Shown in pieces: positions 8,609-17,037 of a stretch of DNA of 64,000 nt; the stretch's first letter is position 1, and each line of letters begins with the position of its first letter. The position numbers and the translations under genes were made by a program. Origin of the DNA: G965205255 sp965205255 (lineage in GTDB: Bacteria; Pseudomonadota; Gammaproteobacteria; Pseudomonadales; Endozoicomonadaceae); NCBI GenBank assembly GCA_965205255.1, contig OZ242051.1, positions 2,108,001-2,172,000 of the forward strand, read 5' to 3'. The notes below the pieces were generated by a model that made no database searches, had not been told where the DNA came from, and worked only from the letters and a program-made list of their open reading frames with translations.

Positions 8609-11128
8609 ATGAGGCTTCAACCAGGCTGGAAAGTTGCCAGTCTTTTGTCTGGTGTGTTAGGCAGTACGTTTGCCCATTCTGCAGGTTCGATACATCCACT
8701 CTTTTTAGTTGACAACTCACCACCGCCGGGGTTTGAAGCATTAAGCCAGCCACAAAGAACAATGATTGATATTTATTACGGCGATCGTCTTATCACAACA
8801 CAAATGGCCACTTATACCCCCAGCTGGATAAAGCTAAGTAATCCTCAGAGAATTTTAGAAAAAATCTCAGGTATCACGGCACCTCAAGTTGTGCTGGCAG
8901 CGTTAAGTGGATCAATTAATACAAACAACATGAATGTTTGCCATAAGCCTGATCAGCAAAATTGCGGTATTTTGTCGCCCAAAGTGGCAGGGGTTATCTT
9001 TAACGAATCAAGCTTTCGGTTAAATATTTTTATTAATCCAGCCTATTTAAAGCTGAACCCGGCAATGGCAAAAATATTTTTACCCGCATCTGATGGAGAT
9101 GCATCAATTATACAACAGTTTGATAGTTTTTTTTCAGGTTCCAAAAATAACACGAAAACAGAAAATGACTATACCATTACCGGTAATAGCTTGTTTGCAT
9201 ATAAAGAAAATAACATTCAGTTAAATTATGATTACTCCAAAGCCCATAAATTATCAATAAATAATGTTGTATTAGAGCGTGAATTTCAGGGGAAACTGTG
9301 GCAGACAGGATTACTCAATACCAACGGCTTTGGCATGGCTTTTTCCAGCGATAACCCTATGTGGGGCGTCAGACTAGCTTCTTCTGATGATACCAGAGTC
9401 GACAGAGGGCTAAGTGAGGGCACGCCATTACAAATATTTATGCCTGTTCGTGGTCGTATAGATGTTTTGAGAGATGGAAGGCTGATATACACAACCTTTG
9501 AAGAGGCGGGTAATCACCTGCTTAACACGTCAGGTTTTCCGGCTGGTTCTTATAATATTACTTTACGTGCGCGTGATTCATATGGGCGAATTATTAGTGA
9601 ACAGACCCGTTTTTTTGCAAGAGATCTGGCACTTCCAAAAAAGGGCGCCCCTGATTATTTTTTTGAGGCAGGCAACATTATTGAACGTCAGACAGATTCT
9701 ATTATTAACCGAACTACAAGCCACTTTATTTCACGGGCAGGTATAAACTATCGTCTGGCAAATGCTTGGGCAGGAACAGCAGCTGTTGCAGCAACACAAG
9801 ACCACTCCTTCGCAGAGTTTAGTATTTTTAATATTGGCAAATATTACACTATTACGCCAGGGTTTATGATTAGCCCAGATAAAAGCCACGGAATAAAGCT
9901 TGATGCACAACTATTATGGCAGGGTTTTGCTGCCAATTTTAACTATAAACGACTATACAATAATAACAACTCAGCTGTCATAACCACATCATTAATAGAC
10001 AATGGTATTGTAATAACTAGTTCAAGTGTGGATGATTTTAATTTATTACAAAATAGTTTCGAGCAGGCAAGTGTTAGTTTTAGTGTGCCTATGGCTGACG
10101 GAAGAGCGGGTTATCGTTCTACTTACAGACGACAAGAAGGGTTTGAATCAACAAAAATACAAGCACTGAATTACTCAAAAACGCTGTATTCTGATGAAAA
10201 TTACACGCTTGATAGCAACTTTACTTACAGCCAGTCCGATGCAGATAAATTAATACAATTGACTTTTACGTTGCGCTGGAATACGGCTAATAATTTCTCT
10301 CAGAATCTGACAGTAATGGGTCAATGGCAAAAACAAGCAGCACAAGGCTCAGAAAATGCATTAATGCGTGATTACAACTTGCGTTATCAAGCTGGCTGGA
10401 ATAGCAGACAATCTCTAAACCAAGATATTGATGCACAACTGCTTATTCAAGAAAGTAAAGATGTTACTTTGGTGCAGCAAAATGCAACCGTTGGCTCTTC
10501 ATTAGGGGCATTCTCAGGTATTATTTCCGGGGTAACCTCCAGAACTGGAGATGATAGTATAAACTACGGTGCAAGCCTTTCTACGAGTTTTGCTGTTAGT
10601 AAAAGCGGGTTAACGTTTGGTGGTCAGCAACTACAGAAAAGCGGATTAGTTATTGATGTTCAGGGGGCAGATAAACAAGAGAACTTTAATGTAATGGCTG
10701 ACGGACAACGCGTGGGTGTAGCCAAAGGCAACGATACAACATTGGTTCCTCTGGCACCGTTTGAAACGTATAACATTAAAATAGCACCCAAAGATCCTGG
10801 TTTTTACAATTTTAATGAAAGTGCAAGGCGTGTCACGCTTTACCCTGGTAATGTCGTTAATTTAAATTATAAAATTAAGTCTTTACAATTAGTGTTTGGT
10901 CGCTTATTAAACAAAAAAGGTCTGCCAGTCTTTGGTGCGCAGGTTGCCAATATTTCTGGCATTAATAATATAACAGATAGCTATGGTTTATTTCAGTTTG
11001 AAGTGCCCTATGATACCAAGTCGTTAATGTTTAAAATGAACGACAAAAGCTGTGTTGTTGATATACCTCAAAACAAAGATAAGATGTCAGTGCTGAGAGT
11101 CGGAACTAAAAAATGCCATAACTTTTAA
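8609..11128 (+). CDS. Outer-membrane fimbrial usher (CS1/TcfC-type)
   Basis: An 839-residue usher that forms the outer-membrane pore through which pilins are assembled. The start is ATG 8609, five bases after GGGGGAG; the open frame extends further upstream without a ribosome-binding site. A signal peptide ends near FAHSA. The N-terminal domain (PPPGFEALSQPQR) is followed by a long beta-rich region with many alternating aromatic strands, and near residues 260-310 a segment LQIFMPVRGRIDVLRDGRLI typical of the usher plug/barrel region. A C-terminal E-set-like domain has LVPLAPFETYNI and cysteines near the end. The family normally works with a periplasmic chaperone, which is not seen beside it. 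Confidence 0.8.
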   Translation: MRLQPGWKVASLLSGVLGSTFAHSAGSIHPLFLVDNSPPPGFEALSQPQRTMIDIYYGDRLITTQMATYTPSWIKLSNPQRILEKISGITAPQVVLAALSGSINTNNMNVCHKPDQQNCGILSPKVAGVIFNESSFRLNIFINPAYLKLNPAMAKIFLPASDGDASIIQQFDSFFSGSKNNTKTENDYTITGNSLFAYKENNIQLNYDYSKAHKLSINNVVLEREFQGKLWQTGLLNTNGFGMAFSSDNPMWGVRLASSDDTRVDRGLSEGTPLQIFMPVRGRIDVLRDGRLIYTTFEEAGNHLLNTSGFPAGSYNITLRARDSYGRIISEQTRFFARDLALPKKGAPDYFFEAGNIIERQTDSIINRTTSHFISRAGINYRLANAWAGTAAVAATQDHSFAEFSIFNIGKYYTITPGFMISPDKSHGIKLDAQLLWQGFAANFNYKRLYNNNNSAVITTSLIDNGIVITSSSVDDFNLLQNSFEQASVSFSVPMADGRAGYRSTYRRQEGFESTKIQALNYSKTLYSDENYTLDSNFTYSQSDADKLIQLTFTLRWNTANNFSQNLTVMGQWQKQAAQGSENALMRDYNLRYQAGWNSRQSLNQDIDAQLLIQESKDVTLVQQNATVGSSLGAFSGIISGVTSRTGDDSINYGASLSTSFAVSKSGLTFGGQQLQKSGLVIDVQGADKQENFNVMADGQRVGVAKGNDTTLVPLAPFETYNIKIAPKDPGFYNFNESARRVTLYPGNVVNLNYKIKSLQLVFGRLLNKKGLPVFGAQVANISGINNITDSYGLFQFEVPYDTKSLMFKMNDKSCVVDIPQNKDKMSVLRVGTKKCHNF

Positions 11129-11159
11129 ATCCATTGGCTTGCTGGTGATAAATGCAAAT

Positions 11160-11179
11160 ACCGCCCGTATAGAGGCGGT
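11160..11179. terminator. Hairpin ACCGCC/GGCGGT after usher
   Basis: A six-base GC-rich stem with an eight-base loop lies about 30 bases after the usher stop. No T run follows immediately. It may cooperate with the stronger hairpin at 11238. Confidence 0.4.
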
Positions 11180-11237
11180 TGCAAATTAAGCGAAAAGATT
11201 TTTTTGTATTAGAAAAACAACCAAGTAAATGAGAATA

Positions 11238-11268
11238 AAATCAAGAAATAAGCAAGCTTTCTTGATTT
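11238..11268. terminator. Bidirectional hairpin between usher and dnaJ
   Basis: The arms AAATCAAGAAA and TTTCTTGATTT pair perfectly over eleven bases with T-rich flanks on both sides. It could end both the fimbrial operon and the convergent dnaJ transcript. Confidence 0.55.
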
Positions 11269-11368
11269 TTGATGGTCAGCTGTGAAGAGTAACGATAGTT
11301 AATTCATCTTTCAAAACTAGCCTGTTGGACTTGGTTGTTTAATCGAGCATGACCTTTGCCAAAAATTT

Positions 11369-12502
11369 TTATTTACCCAAGCTGTCAAAAAACTTTTTGA
11401 CACCATCGAAAAATGAACGTTTTTGGGGGGAATGTTGTTTTCCGTCTTCTTCCAGGCTTTGCTGTAAATCACGTAGTATTTGCTTTTGTTTGTCAGATAG
11501 CTTCACAGGCGTTTCAACAGCTATTTTACAAATTAAATCACCAGGTGACCCACCTCGAGCGGTAGTCATACCTTTGCCTCGTAACCGAAACATTTTACCA
11601 GTTTGAGTTTCAGCCGGTATTTTAAGTTTAACGCGCCCGTCAAGTGTCGGTACTTCCATTTCATTGCCGAGAGCAGCATCAATAAAGGAAATAGGAATTT
11701 CACAAGATAAATGTCTGCCATCACGCTGAAATATTTCATGTTCACGCACATGCACCTGAACATAAAGGTCTCCGGGAGAACCACCTGACTGACCAGCTTC
11801 ACCTTCGCCCGTTAAACGAATACGATCACCACTGGAAATACCTTTGGGAATTCTGACTGATAATGTTTTAGTAGTACGCTTTCTACCCTGACCATGGCAC
11901 TCCATACACGGGCTTTTAATAATTTCACCGGAACCACGACATTCCGGACAGGTTTGTTGCATGGCAAAAAAGCCTTGTTGCATACGAACCTGGCCCTGAC
12001 CATGACAGGTTTTGCAAGTGACAGGTTTTGTCCCTTTTTTTGCTCCGGAACCATCACACGTTTCACAGGATTTGTAAGTGGGTACCTTGATAGTTTTAGA
12101 TATGCCCTTGGCTGCTTCTCCAAGATCAAGTTCTATATTGTACTGAAGATCAGAGCCCCTAAACCCTGCATTACCATGACCTCTATCACTTTGTTGACCT
12201 CCGAAAATATCACCAAAGATATCACCGAAAATATCACCAAAGTTGCCTGTGCCTGCTCCGGCACCTGCATTATTAGGGTCAACGCCTGCATGACCAAACT
12301 GATCATAAGCTTGGCGTTTTTGGGCATCAGACAAAACCTCAAAGGCTTCATTAACCTCTTTAAACTTTTCCTCTGAGCCTGCATCACCAGTATTGCGATC
12401 AGGATGATACTTCATAGCCATACGACGGTAGGCTTTTTTTAAATCTTTTTCTGATACGTTTTTTTCAACGCCCAGAACTTCATAATAATCACGTTTGGCC
12501 AT
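11369..12502 (-). CDS. dnaJ: Chaperone protein DnaJ (Hsp40)
   Basis: A 377-residue class A J-protein that stimulates DnaK ATPase and delivers unfolded clients. The J domain is at residues 1-70 with the HPD motif (KYHPDRN). A G/F-rich linker includes GDIFGDIFGDIFGG. The zinc domain has four CxxCxGxG repeats (CETCDGSG, CKTCHGQG, CPECRGSG, CMECHGQG), followed by the client-binding C-terminal domains. It is encoded after dnaK on the same strand, with a terminator-like hairpin between them, so it may depend on read-through or its own promoter. Confidence 0.98.
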   Translation of the reverse strand: MAKRDYYEVLGVEKNVSEKDLKKAYRRMAMKYHPDRNTGDAGSEEKFKEVNEAFEVLSDAQKRQAYDQFGHAGVDPNNAGAGAGTGNFGDIFGDIFGDIFGGQQSDRGHGNAGFRGSDLQYNIELDLGEAAKGISKTIKVPTYKSCETCDGSGAKKGTKPVTCKTCHGQGQVRMQQGFFAMQQTCPECRGSGEIIKSPCMECHGQGRKRTTKTLSVRIPKGISSGDRIRLTGEGEAGQSGGSPGDLYVQVHVREHEIFQRDGRHLSCEIPISFIDAALGNEMEVPTLDGRVKLKIPAETQTGKMFRLRGKGMTTARGGSPGDLICKIAVETPVKLSDKQKQILRDLQQSLEEDGKQHSPQKRSFFDGVKKFFDSLGK

Positions 12503-12597
12503 AATGACTCATTCTTCATACAATCTTATAAAAAAAGAATGTATTCAGTTGTTGCAGTAAACATACTCGGTAAATGGTTAAAATGCGGTTCAGGAAA

Positions 12598-12632
12598 AAG
12601 ACAGTGTGAAATTATCCACACTGTCTTAACCA
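12598..12632 (-). terminator. Terminator-like hairpin between dnaK and dnaJ
   Basis: On the minus strand the stem GACAGTGTG...CACACTGTC is followed by TTTTTCC, a good intrinsic terminator just after dnaK. It would lower dnaJ transcription relative to dnaK. Confidence 0.7.
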
Positions 12633-12651
12633 AGAAAATAATAAAGCAAGT

Positions 12652-14586
12652 TTACTTTTTATCTTCTTTCACTTCCTCAAACTCAGCATCAACTACATCT
12701 TCATCTTTTTTCTCATCAGAAGACTGTTTAGCATCAGCAGCAGCATCTTGCGTTTGTGCAGCATTCGCAGCATCGCTGTACATCTTTTGCGCCAAAGGAG
12801 CAGATAACTCAGTCAGTGCATTACTCTTGGCTTCGATAGTTTCTTTATCATTGCCTTTGAGAGCTTCCTCTAACTCAGTAATAGCAGTTTCAATCGATGC
12901 TTTTTCTTCTTTGCTCGCTTTATCACCTGCTTCTTTCAACGTTTTACGTGTTGCATGAACCAGATTGTCACCTGTGTTGCGAACCTGTGCGAGCTCCTCA
13001 AACTTACGATCTTCTTCTGCGTTAGCTTCAGCATCCTTAACCATCTTCTCAACTTCTTCATCAGTTAAGCCTGAAGACGCTTTGATGACAATGGATTGTT
13101 CTTTACCTGTTGCCTTGTCCTTAGCCGAAACGTTTAAAATACCGTTAGCATCCAAATCAAAGCTTACTTCAATCTGAGGCATGCCCCGTGTTGTTGCTGG
13201 GATGTCAGTCAGATTAAATTGCCCTAAGGATTTATTATCTGTTGCCCGCTTACGTTCACCTTGTAATACATGGATAGTTACTGCTGTCTGATTATCTTCA
13301 GCGGTTGAGAAAACCTGAGACTTTTTGGTCGGAATCGTTGTGTTTTTTTCAATCAGCGGAGTCAACACCTGACCGAGTGTTTCTATACCTAATGTCAATG
13401 GTGTAACATCCAGCAATAAAACATCGGTGCGGTCACCAGAAAGTACGCTACCCTGAATTGCAGCGCCCATCGCAACAGCCTCATCAGGGTTAACATCGCG
13501 ACGAGCCTCTTTTTTAAAGAACTCTGCAACTTTCTCTTGTACTAAAGGCATGCGAGTCTGACCACCCACCAAAATCACTTCATCAAGAGCAGACGTTTCA
13601 ATATCAGCGTCAACAAGTGCTTTACGGCAAGGTTCTAGGGAACGTGCGACAAGTTCTTCAACCAAAGACTCAAGCTTAGCGCGAGTCATCTTAACATTCA
13701 GATGCTTGGGACCTGTAGCATCAGCTGTGATGTAGGGCAGATTAACATCTGTCTGAGTAGCAGAAGAAAGCTCAATTTTTGCTTTTTCAGCCGCTTCTTT
13801 CAGACGCTGCATGGCTAAAGGATCACCTTTTAAGTCAATACCCTGATCTTTTTTGAATTCAGCAGCCAAGTAGTCGATTAAACGTAAGTCAAAATCTTCA
13901 CCACCTAGGAATGTATCACCGTTAGTTGCTAATACTTCAAACTGATGCTCGCCATCTACGTCTGCAATTTCAATGACAGATACGTCGAAAGTACCACCAC
14001 CTAAATCGTAAACAACGATCGTTTGGTCGCCTTTTTTCTTGTCCAGACCATAGGCTAATGCTGCCGCTGTTGGCTCGTTGATAATGCGCTTTACATCAAG
14101 ACCTGCTATGCGACCAGCATCTTTAGTTGCTTGGCGCTGAGAGTCATTAAAGTAAGCAGGAACAGTAACGACAGCTTCTTTAATTTCTTCCCCAGCAAAG
14201 TCTTCAGCAGTTTTTTTCATTTTTTTCAGAATTTCTGCAGAAACCTGTGGTGGAGCCATCTTCTGATCTTTCGCCTGTACCCATGCATCGCCATTATCTG
14301 CTTTGACAATTTTATAGGGAACCATGCTAATGTCTTTTTGTACTTCTTTATCTTCAAAGCGACGCCCAATCAGGCGCTTGATTGCAAACAATGTGCTCTC
14401 AGGATTCGTCACAGCCTGACGCTTGGCAGGCATGCCGACTAATGTCTCATTGTCATCAGAATATGCAACAACAGAAGGAGTGGTTCGGGCACCCTCAGCA
14501 TTTTCTATTACTTTGATTGAATCCCCATCCATCACTGCCACGCAGGAATTGGTGGTGCCTAAGTCAATACCTATAATTTTACTCAT
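12652..14586 (-). CDS. dnaK: Chaperone protein DnaK (Hsp70)
   Basis: A 644-residue Hsp70 with ATP-driven peptide binding and release, working with DnaJ and GrpE in the cytoplasm. The N-terminal ATPase starts with IGIDLGTTNSCVAV, includes the YDLGGGTFDVS phosphate-2 motif and VGGQTRMP, and reaches the linker VLLLDVTPLTLGIE. The substrate domain and helical lid follow. The C-terminus is acidic and ends in EEVKEDKK, close to the usual EEV-DKK pattern. A sigma-32-like promoter lies immediately upstream (separate entry). Confidence 0.99.
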   Translation of the reverse strand: MSKIIGIDLGTTNSCVAVMDGDSIKVIENAEGARTTPSVVAYSDDNETLVGMPAKRQAVTNPESTLFAIKRLIGRRFEDKEVQKDISMVPYKIVKADNGDAWVQAKDQKMAPPQVSAEILKKMKKTAEDFAGEEIKEAVVTVPAYFNDSQRQATKDAGRIAGLDVKRIINEPTAAALAYGLDKKKGDQTIVVYDLGGGTFDVSVIEIADVDGEHQFEVLATNGDTFLGGEDFDLRLIDYLAAEFKKDQGIDLKGDPLAMQRLKEAAEKAKIELSSATQTDVNLPYITADATGPKHLNVKMTRAKLESLVEELVARSLEPCRKALVDADIETSALDEVILVGGQTRMPLVQEKVAEFFKKEARRDVNPDEAVAMGAAIQGSVLSGDRTDVLLLDVTPLTLGIETLGQVLTPLIEKNTTIPTKKSQVFSTAEDNQTAVTIHVLQGERKRATDNKSLGQFNLTDIPATTRGMPQIEVSFDLDANGILNVSAKDKATGKEQSIVIKASSGLTDEEVEKMVKDAEANAEEDRKFEELAQVRNTGDNLVHATRKTLKEAGDKASKEEKASIETAITELEEALKGNDKETIEAKSNALTELSAPLAQKMYSDAANAAQTQDAAADAKQSSDEKKDEDVVDAEFEEVKEDKK

Positions 14587-14674
14587 TTAATACCTCAATT
14601 TGTCGAAAATTATGCCAGCTCATTTTACGAATACCAGCAAATTTGTAGCCTGAAATTTTTTAACATTAAAGATT

Positions 14675-14703
14675 ATATGGGAACGGTTTGTTTACATTTC
14701 AAG
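14675..14703 (-). promoter_or_regulatory. Sigma-32 (heat-shock) promoter of dnaK
   Basis: On the minus strand, CTTGAA (14698-14703) is separated by 15 bases from TCCCATAT (14675-14682). This matches the RpoH consensus CTTGAA-N13-17-CCCCATNT with one mismatch. It lies about 90 bases before the dnaK start, so dnaK can be induced by heat independently of grpE. Confidence 0.8.
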
Positions 14704-14749
14704 GGGAAATTATATTTTATTTCCAATTGCCCATATACTGAACAAACCT

Positions 14750-15358
14750 TTACTTGGCTACAATTACCATTGCCGGACGTACCAAGCGTTTGTTTAATAC
14801 ATAACCTTTCTGAAATACTTCTGTAACTGTGCCTGGTTCGACATCAGGGTTTTCAATCTGGCTCACGGCTTGGTGAAGTTCAGGGTTAAAAGGTTCACCT
14901 TCCGGACATACCTGATCCACATTAAATTTTTTCAATGTGTCTAGGAATAATTTCAATGTAAGGTCTATTCCTTCTTTCATTGCCAGGGCACTTTTATCGG
15001 AAGATTCTGTTGCCAGACCACGCTCAAGACTGTCTACAACAGGTAATAAAGATTCAACAAACTTGTCCAGTGCGAACTTATGCGCTTTTTCAACATCTTG
15101 TCGTGCTCGACGTTGAGCGTTTTGCAATTCAGCAATAGCTCTTAATGATTGATCTTTTGCCTCAGCCAATGCTTTCTGAGTTTTTGTTAGCTCATCTTTT
15201 AAGAGTGTTGTTTCATCAACAACTGCTTCACTTTCTTTCGCAGATGTTTTAGCCTCTTGCTCAGCTTGTGCTTCTTCTATTGCTTCAACGATTTCGTCTT
15301 GTACAGTTTTGTCCGTCACGTTATCTTTCCCCTTATTACTATTTTGGTTAGTCATCAA
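14750..15358 (-). CDS. grpE: Nucleotide exchange factor GrpE
   Basis: A 202-residue cochaperone that releases ADP from DnaK. An acidic, disordered N-terminus is followed by a long helix (about residues 50-115, with RAIAELQNAQRRARQDVEKA) and a C-terminal beta domain with the family pattern FNPELHQAVSQ and GYVLNKRLVRPAMVIV. It lies upstream of dnaK on the same strand; each gene has its own heat-shock promoter. The ATG at 15358 follows another M-coding ATG at most three bases away; either start is possible. Confidence 0.97.
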   Translation of the reverse strand: MMTNQNSNKGKDNVTDKTVQDEIVEAIEEAQAEQEAKTSAKESEAVVDETTLLKDELTKTQKALAEAKDQSLRAIAELQNAQRRARQDVEKAHKFALDKFVESLLPVVDSLERGLATESSDKSALAMKEGIDLTLKLFLDTLKKFNVDQVCPEGEPFNPELHQAVSQIENPDVEPGTVTEVFQKGYVLNKRLVRPAMVIVAK

Positions 15359-15399
15359 ATACTCCGTAGCTTTTAATATAATGTCTGTATTTTCTTAAA

Positions 15400-15427
15400 A
15401 TATGGGGATAAGTTAATAAGGTTCAAG
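15400..15427 (-). promoter_or_regulatory. Sigma-32 (heat-shock) promoter of grpE
   Basis: On the minus strand, CTTGAA (15422-15427) and CCCCATAT (15400-15407) are separated by 14 bases. This is a perfect RpoH-type promoter, about 40 bases upstream of the grpE start. Confidence 0.88.
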
Positions 15428-15445
15428 GGTAAAAGTAAATTTCTC

Positions 15446-15916
15446 TTATTTTATCTGGCGGATAAACCGATAATCTGTATTACCTTTAGGCGTTCTAATA
15501 AAAAGATAATGAGTTTTTCCAACGTTTTCTGTCTTTTTTTCTTTGGAAAAAGGGTCTTTATTGCCAAACGGGTTATTGCTCAGATATACAACCAGCTTCT
15601 GCAAAGGTTTAAGGTAACCTGGGTTCAGGGCAGACGAATAATCACACTTTTTATTATGCAAAGTCAACGTGTATTCTTTCTTGATTCGTTGGTAGTGCGC
15701 AGTATAACTTGCAGTACAAACAGGTGCTTTGTTGCCAAAGCCTCGATTACCAAAACTTATTGTATCACCGGCAATTAAGAAATCACCCATAATCCCCGTT
15801 GTGACAGTATCATTGCCTGTCCATGACCCTGAATAGCCTGTTAAATCATGTTCAGAGGAGCAGCCATTAATGCATAACAACAGAGCTACCAGAAAAGCTG
15901 ATTTTTTACCTTGCAT
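15446..15916 (-). CDS. Predicted lipoprotein of unknown function
   Basis: A 156-residue protein with a lipoprotein signal: hydrophobic AFLVALLLCI followed by the lipobox-like NGC with the acylated cysteine at about residue 19. The mature part contains two further cysteines (APVCTASY and NKKCDYSS) that could form a disulphide, in a beta-rich sequence. It lies upstream of grpE on the same strand. I do not recognise the family. Confidence 0.65.
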   Translation of the reverse strand: MQGKKSAFLVALLLCINGCSSEHDLTGYSGSWTGNDTVTTGIMGDFLIAGDTISFGNRGFGNKAPVCTASYTAHYQRIKKEYTLTLHNKKCDYSSALNPGYLKPLQKLVVYLSNNPFGNKDPFSKEKKTENVGKTHYLFIRTPKGNTDYRFIRQIK

Positions 15917-16042
15917 ATGAATATCTTATTTAATATTGGAACGGATGAAAATTATAACAAATTATAAAGCCGGCAGATATAATTCAAAAGAAGAAACTGT
16001 ATATAACTTAATTGTGTTTGCAATAAAACTTATTAAATTGTT

Positions 16043-16378
16043 TTATTTTTGTACACGCTGATAGAAATCAATATGACGATCACCACACTGATTCCTACTA
16101 TTCAAACGAGCAGAAAAGTTTGCATGCCCATGAATAAACCTTCCTACTTCACTGTCCGCACTTGCCTTGCAGGTACTTGCGCCTTCTTGAAAATGTTTCC
16201 ATGAGCAATGAAATAAAAAATAATGATACTTTACCCAAAAAGAATGACATCCCTGTTTACAGCACAGGTACGTATTTAGTTCATGGCCTTTGCCCGCTTT
16301 TTTACACATAGCTTCCTGCATACCTGCAAAACAGGTAATTGATACCAGCATTAACATGCTTATTAGCGCAGTTTTCAT
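16043..16378 (-). CDS. Small cysteine-rich secreted protein, unknown
   Basis: A 111-residue protein with a signal peptide (MKTALISMLMLVSITCFA). The mature part has eight cysteines, including a CCKQGCHS cluster, so it is probably a disulphide-bonded periplasmic or secreted protein. No family is recognised. The nearest same-strand gene is the lipoprotein downstream, 126 bases away. Confidence 0.5.
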   Translation of the reverse strand: MKTALISMLMLVSITCFAGMQEAMCKKAGKGHELNTYLCCKQGCHSFWVKYHYFLFHCSWKHFQEGASTCKASADSEVGRFIHGHANFSARLNSRNQCGDRHIDFYQRVQK

Positions 16379-16818
16379 TTACTTTTCCTCTTATCGGTTA
16401 AACTTGAGCACAATAGTTATACCTGACAAAGAGCTCATGGTTGTTAAGTCTGTTAAAAAAAGAAGGATACCGATGAATTGAACCACGTACTGAAAAACAG
16501 TTTTTTCATTTTAGCCACAAATCCATATGAAGTACTCTTGTTGCGACCATATAAGTTTAGATTTCTTCGGCCATATTGCAAAACTAGATAATGCAAAACT
16601 AGATAATTTTATGAAGAAATCAGTTTTCAGTTTCTTATACCAGAACATTGAGTTCTGACTCAAAGGACTGGCAAAAGTCATCCATATCATAGAAAATACG
16701 AGTCAGCATATCACTTCCATGTTTTGTATTGTCTTGAGAAACCATACTGTGCATGGAAGTGATTGCTTTTAAAAGACTACTTACGTCGAACTGAGGTTAT
16801 CTAGAGGAAAGTCTTATT
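16379..16818. other. Non-coding stretch with IS982 end fragment
   Basis: No intact gene is seen. The stretch contains a 16-base tandem duplication (TGCAAAACTAGATAAT-like, about 16577-16610) and, from 16637, a solo end of an IS982-type element, listed separately. Confidence 0.5.
16637..16797 (-). mobile_element. IS982-family element, 5' end fragment
   Basis: This stretch is closely similar to the right end of the IS982 element at 21463-22208. It holds the same untranslated leader, the terminal repeat TACGTCGAACTGAGGT (16782-16797) and the first roughly 20 codons of the transposase (MLTRIF.DMDDF.QSFE), after which similarity ends. It is a solo remnant left by deletion. Confidence 0.75.
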
Positions 16819-17037
16819 TTGCAACAGAACCAAATTAGTATACGCCAGATTGAACATAGGGATTTAGAATCTACGATTCAGATATATATTGACCCCAAAA
16901 CCAACGCCTTTAACCCTCATCCACCCACTCGTAGAAGTATGGAAAGTACTTTTAATGATTGGCTAAGAATGCAGCTTCTGGCAGTTATAACTTACAAGAT
17001 ATTTTGCGGGGATGATGATGTTAAAAATATATCGTAA
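16819..17037 (+). pseudogene. N-terminal fragment of a GNAT acetyltransferase-like gene
   Basis: The first roughly 45 residues (ISIRQIEHRDLESTIQIY...) look like the start of a GNAT acetyltransferase: an I-R-x-I-x-x-x-D strand-helix opening. The frame then runs into unrelated sequence and stops after 72 codons, inside the MFS gene start. It begins directly after the IS982 fragment, consistent with damage by transposition. The start would be TTG. Confidence 0.45.

Noticed and set aside
12539..12958. Plus-strand open frames inside dnaJ/dnaK (for example 139 codons at 12539 and 160 codons at 11894)
   Set aside because: They lie antisense to highly conserved chaperone genes, have no family pattern and no ribosome-binding site, and are shadows of biased codon use.
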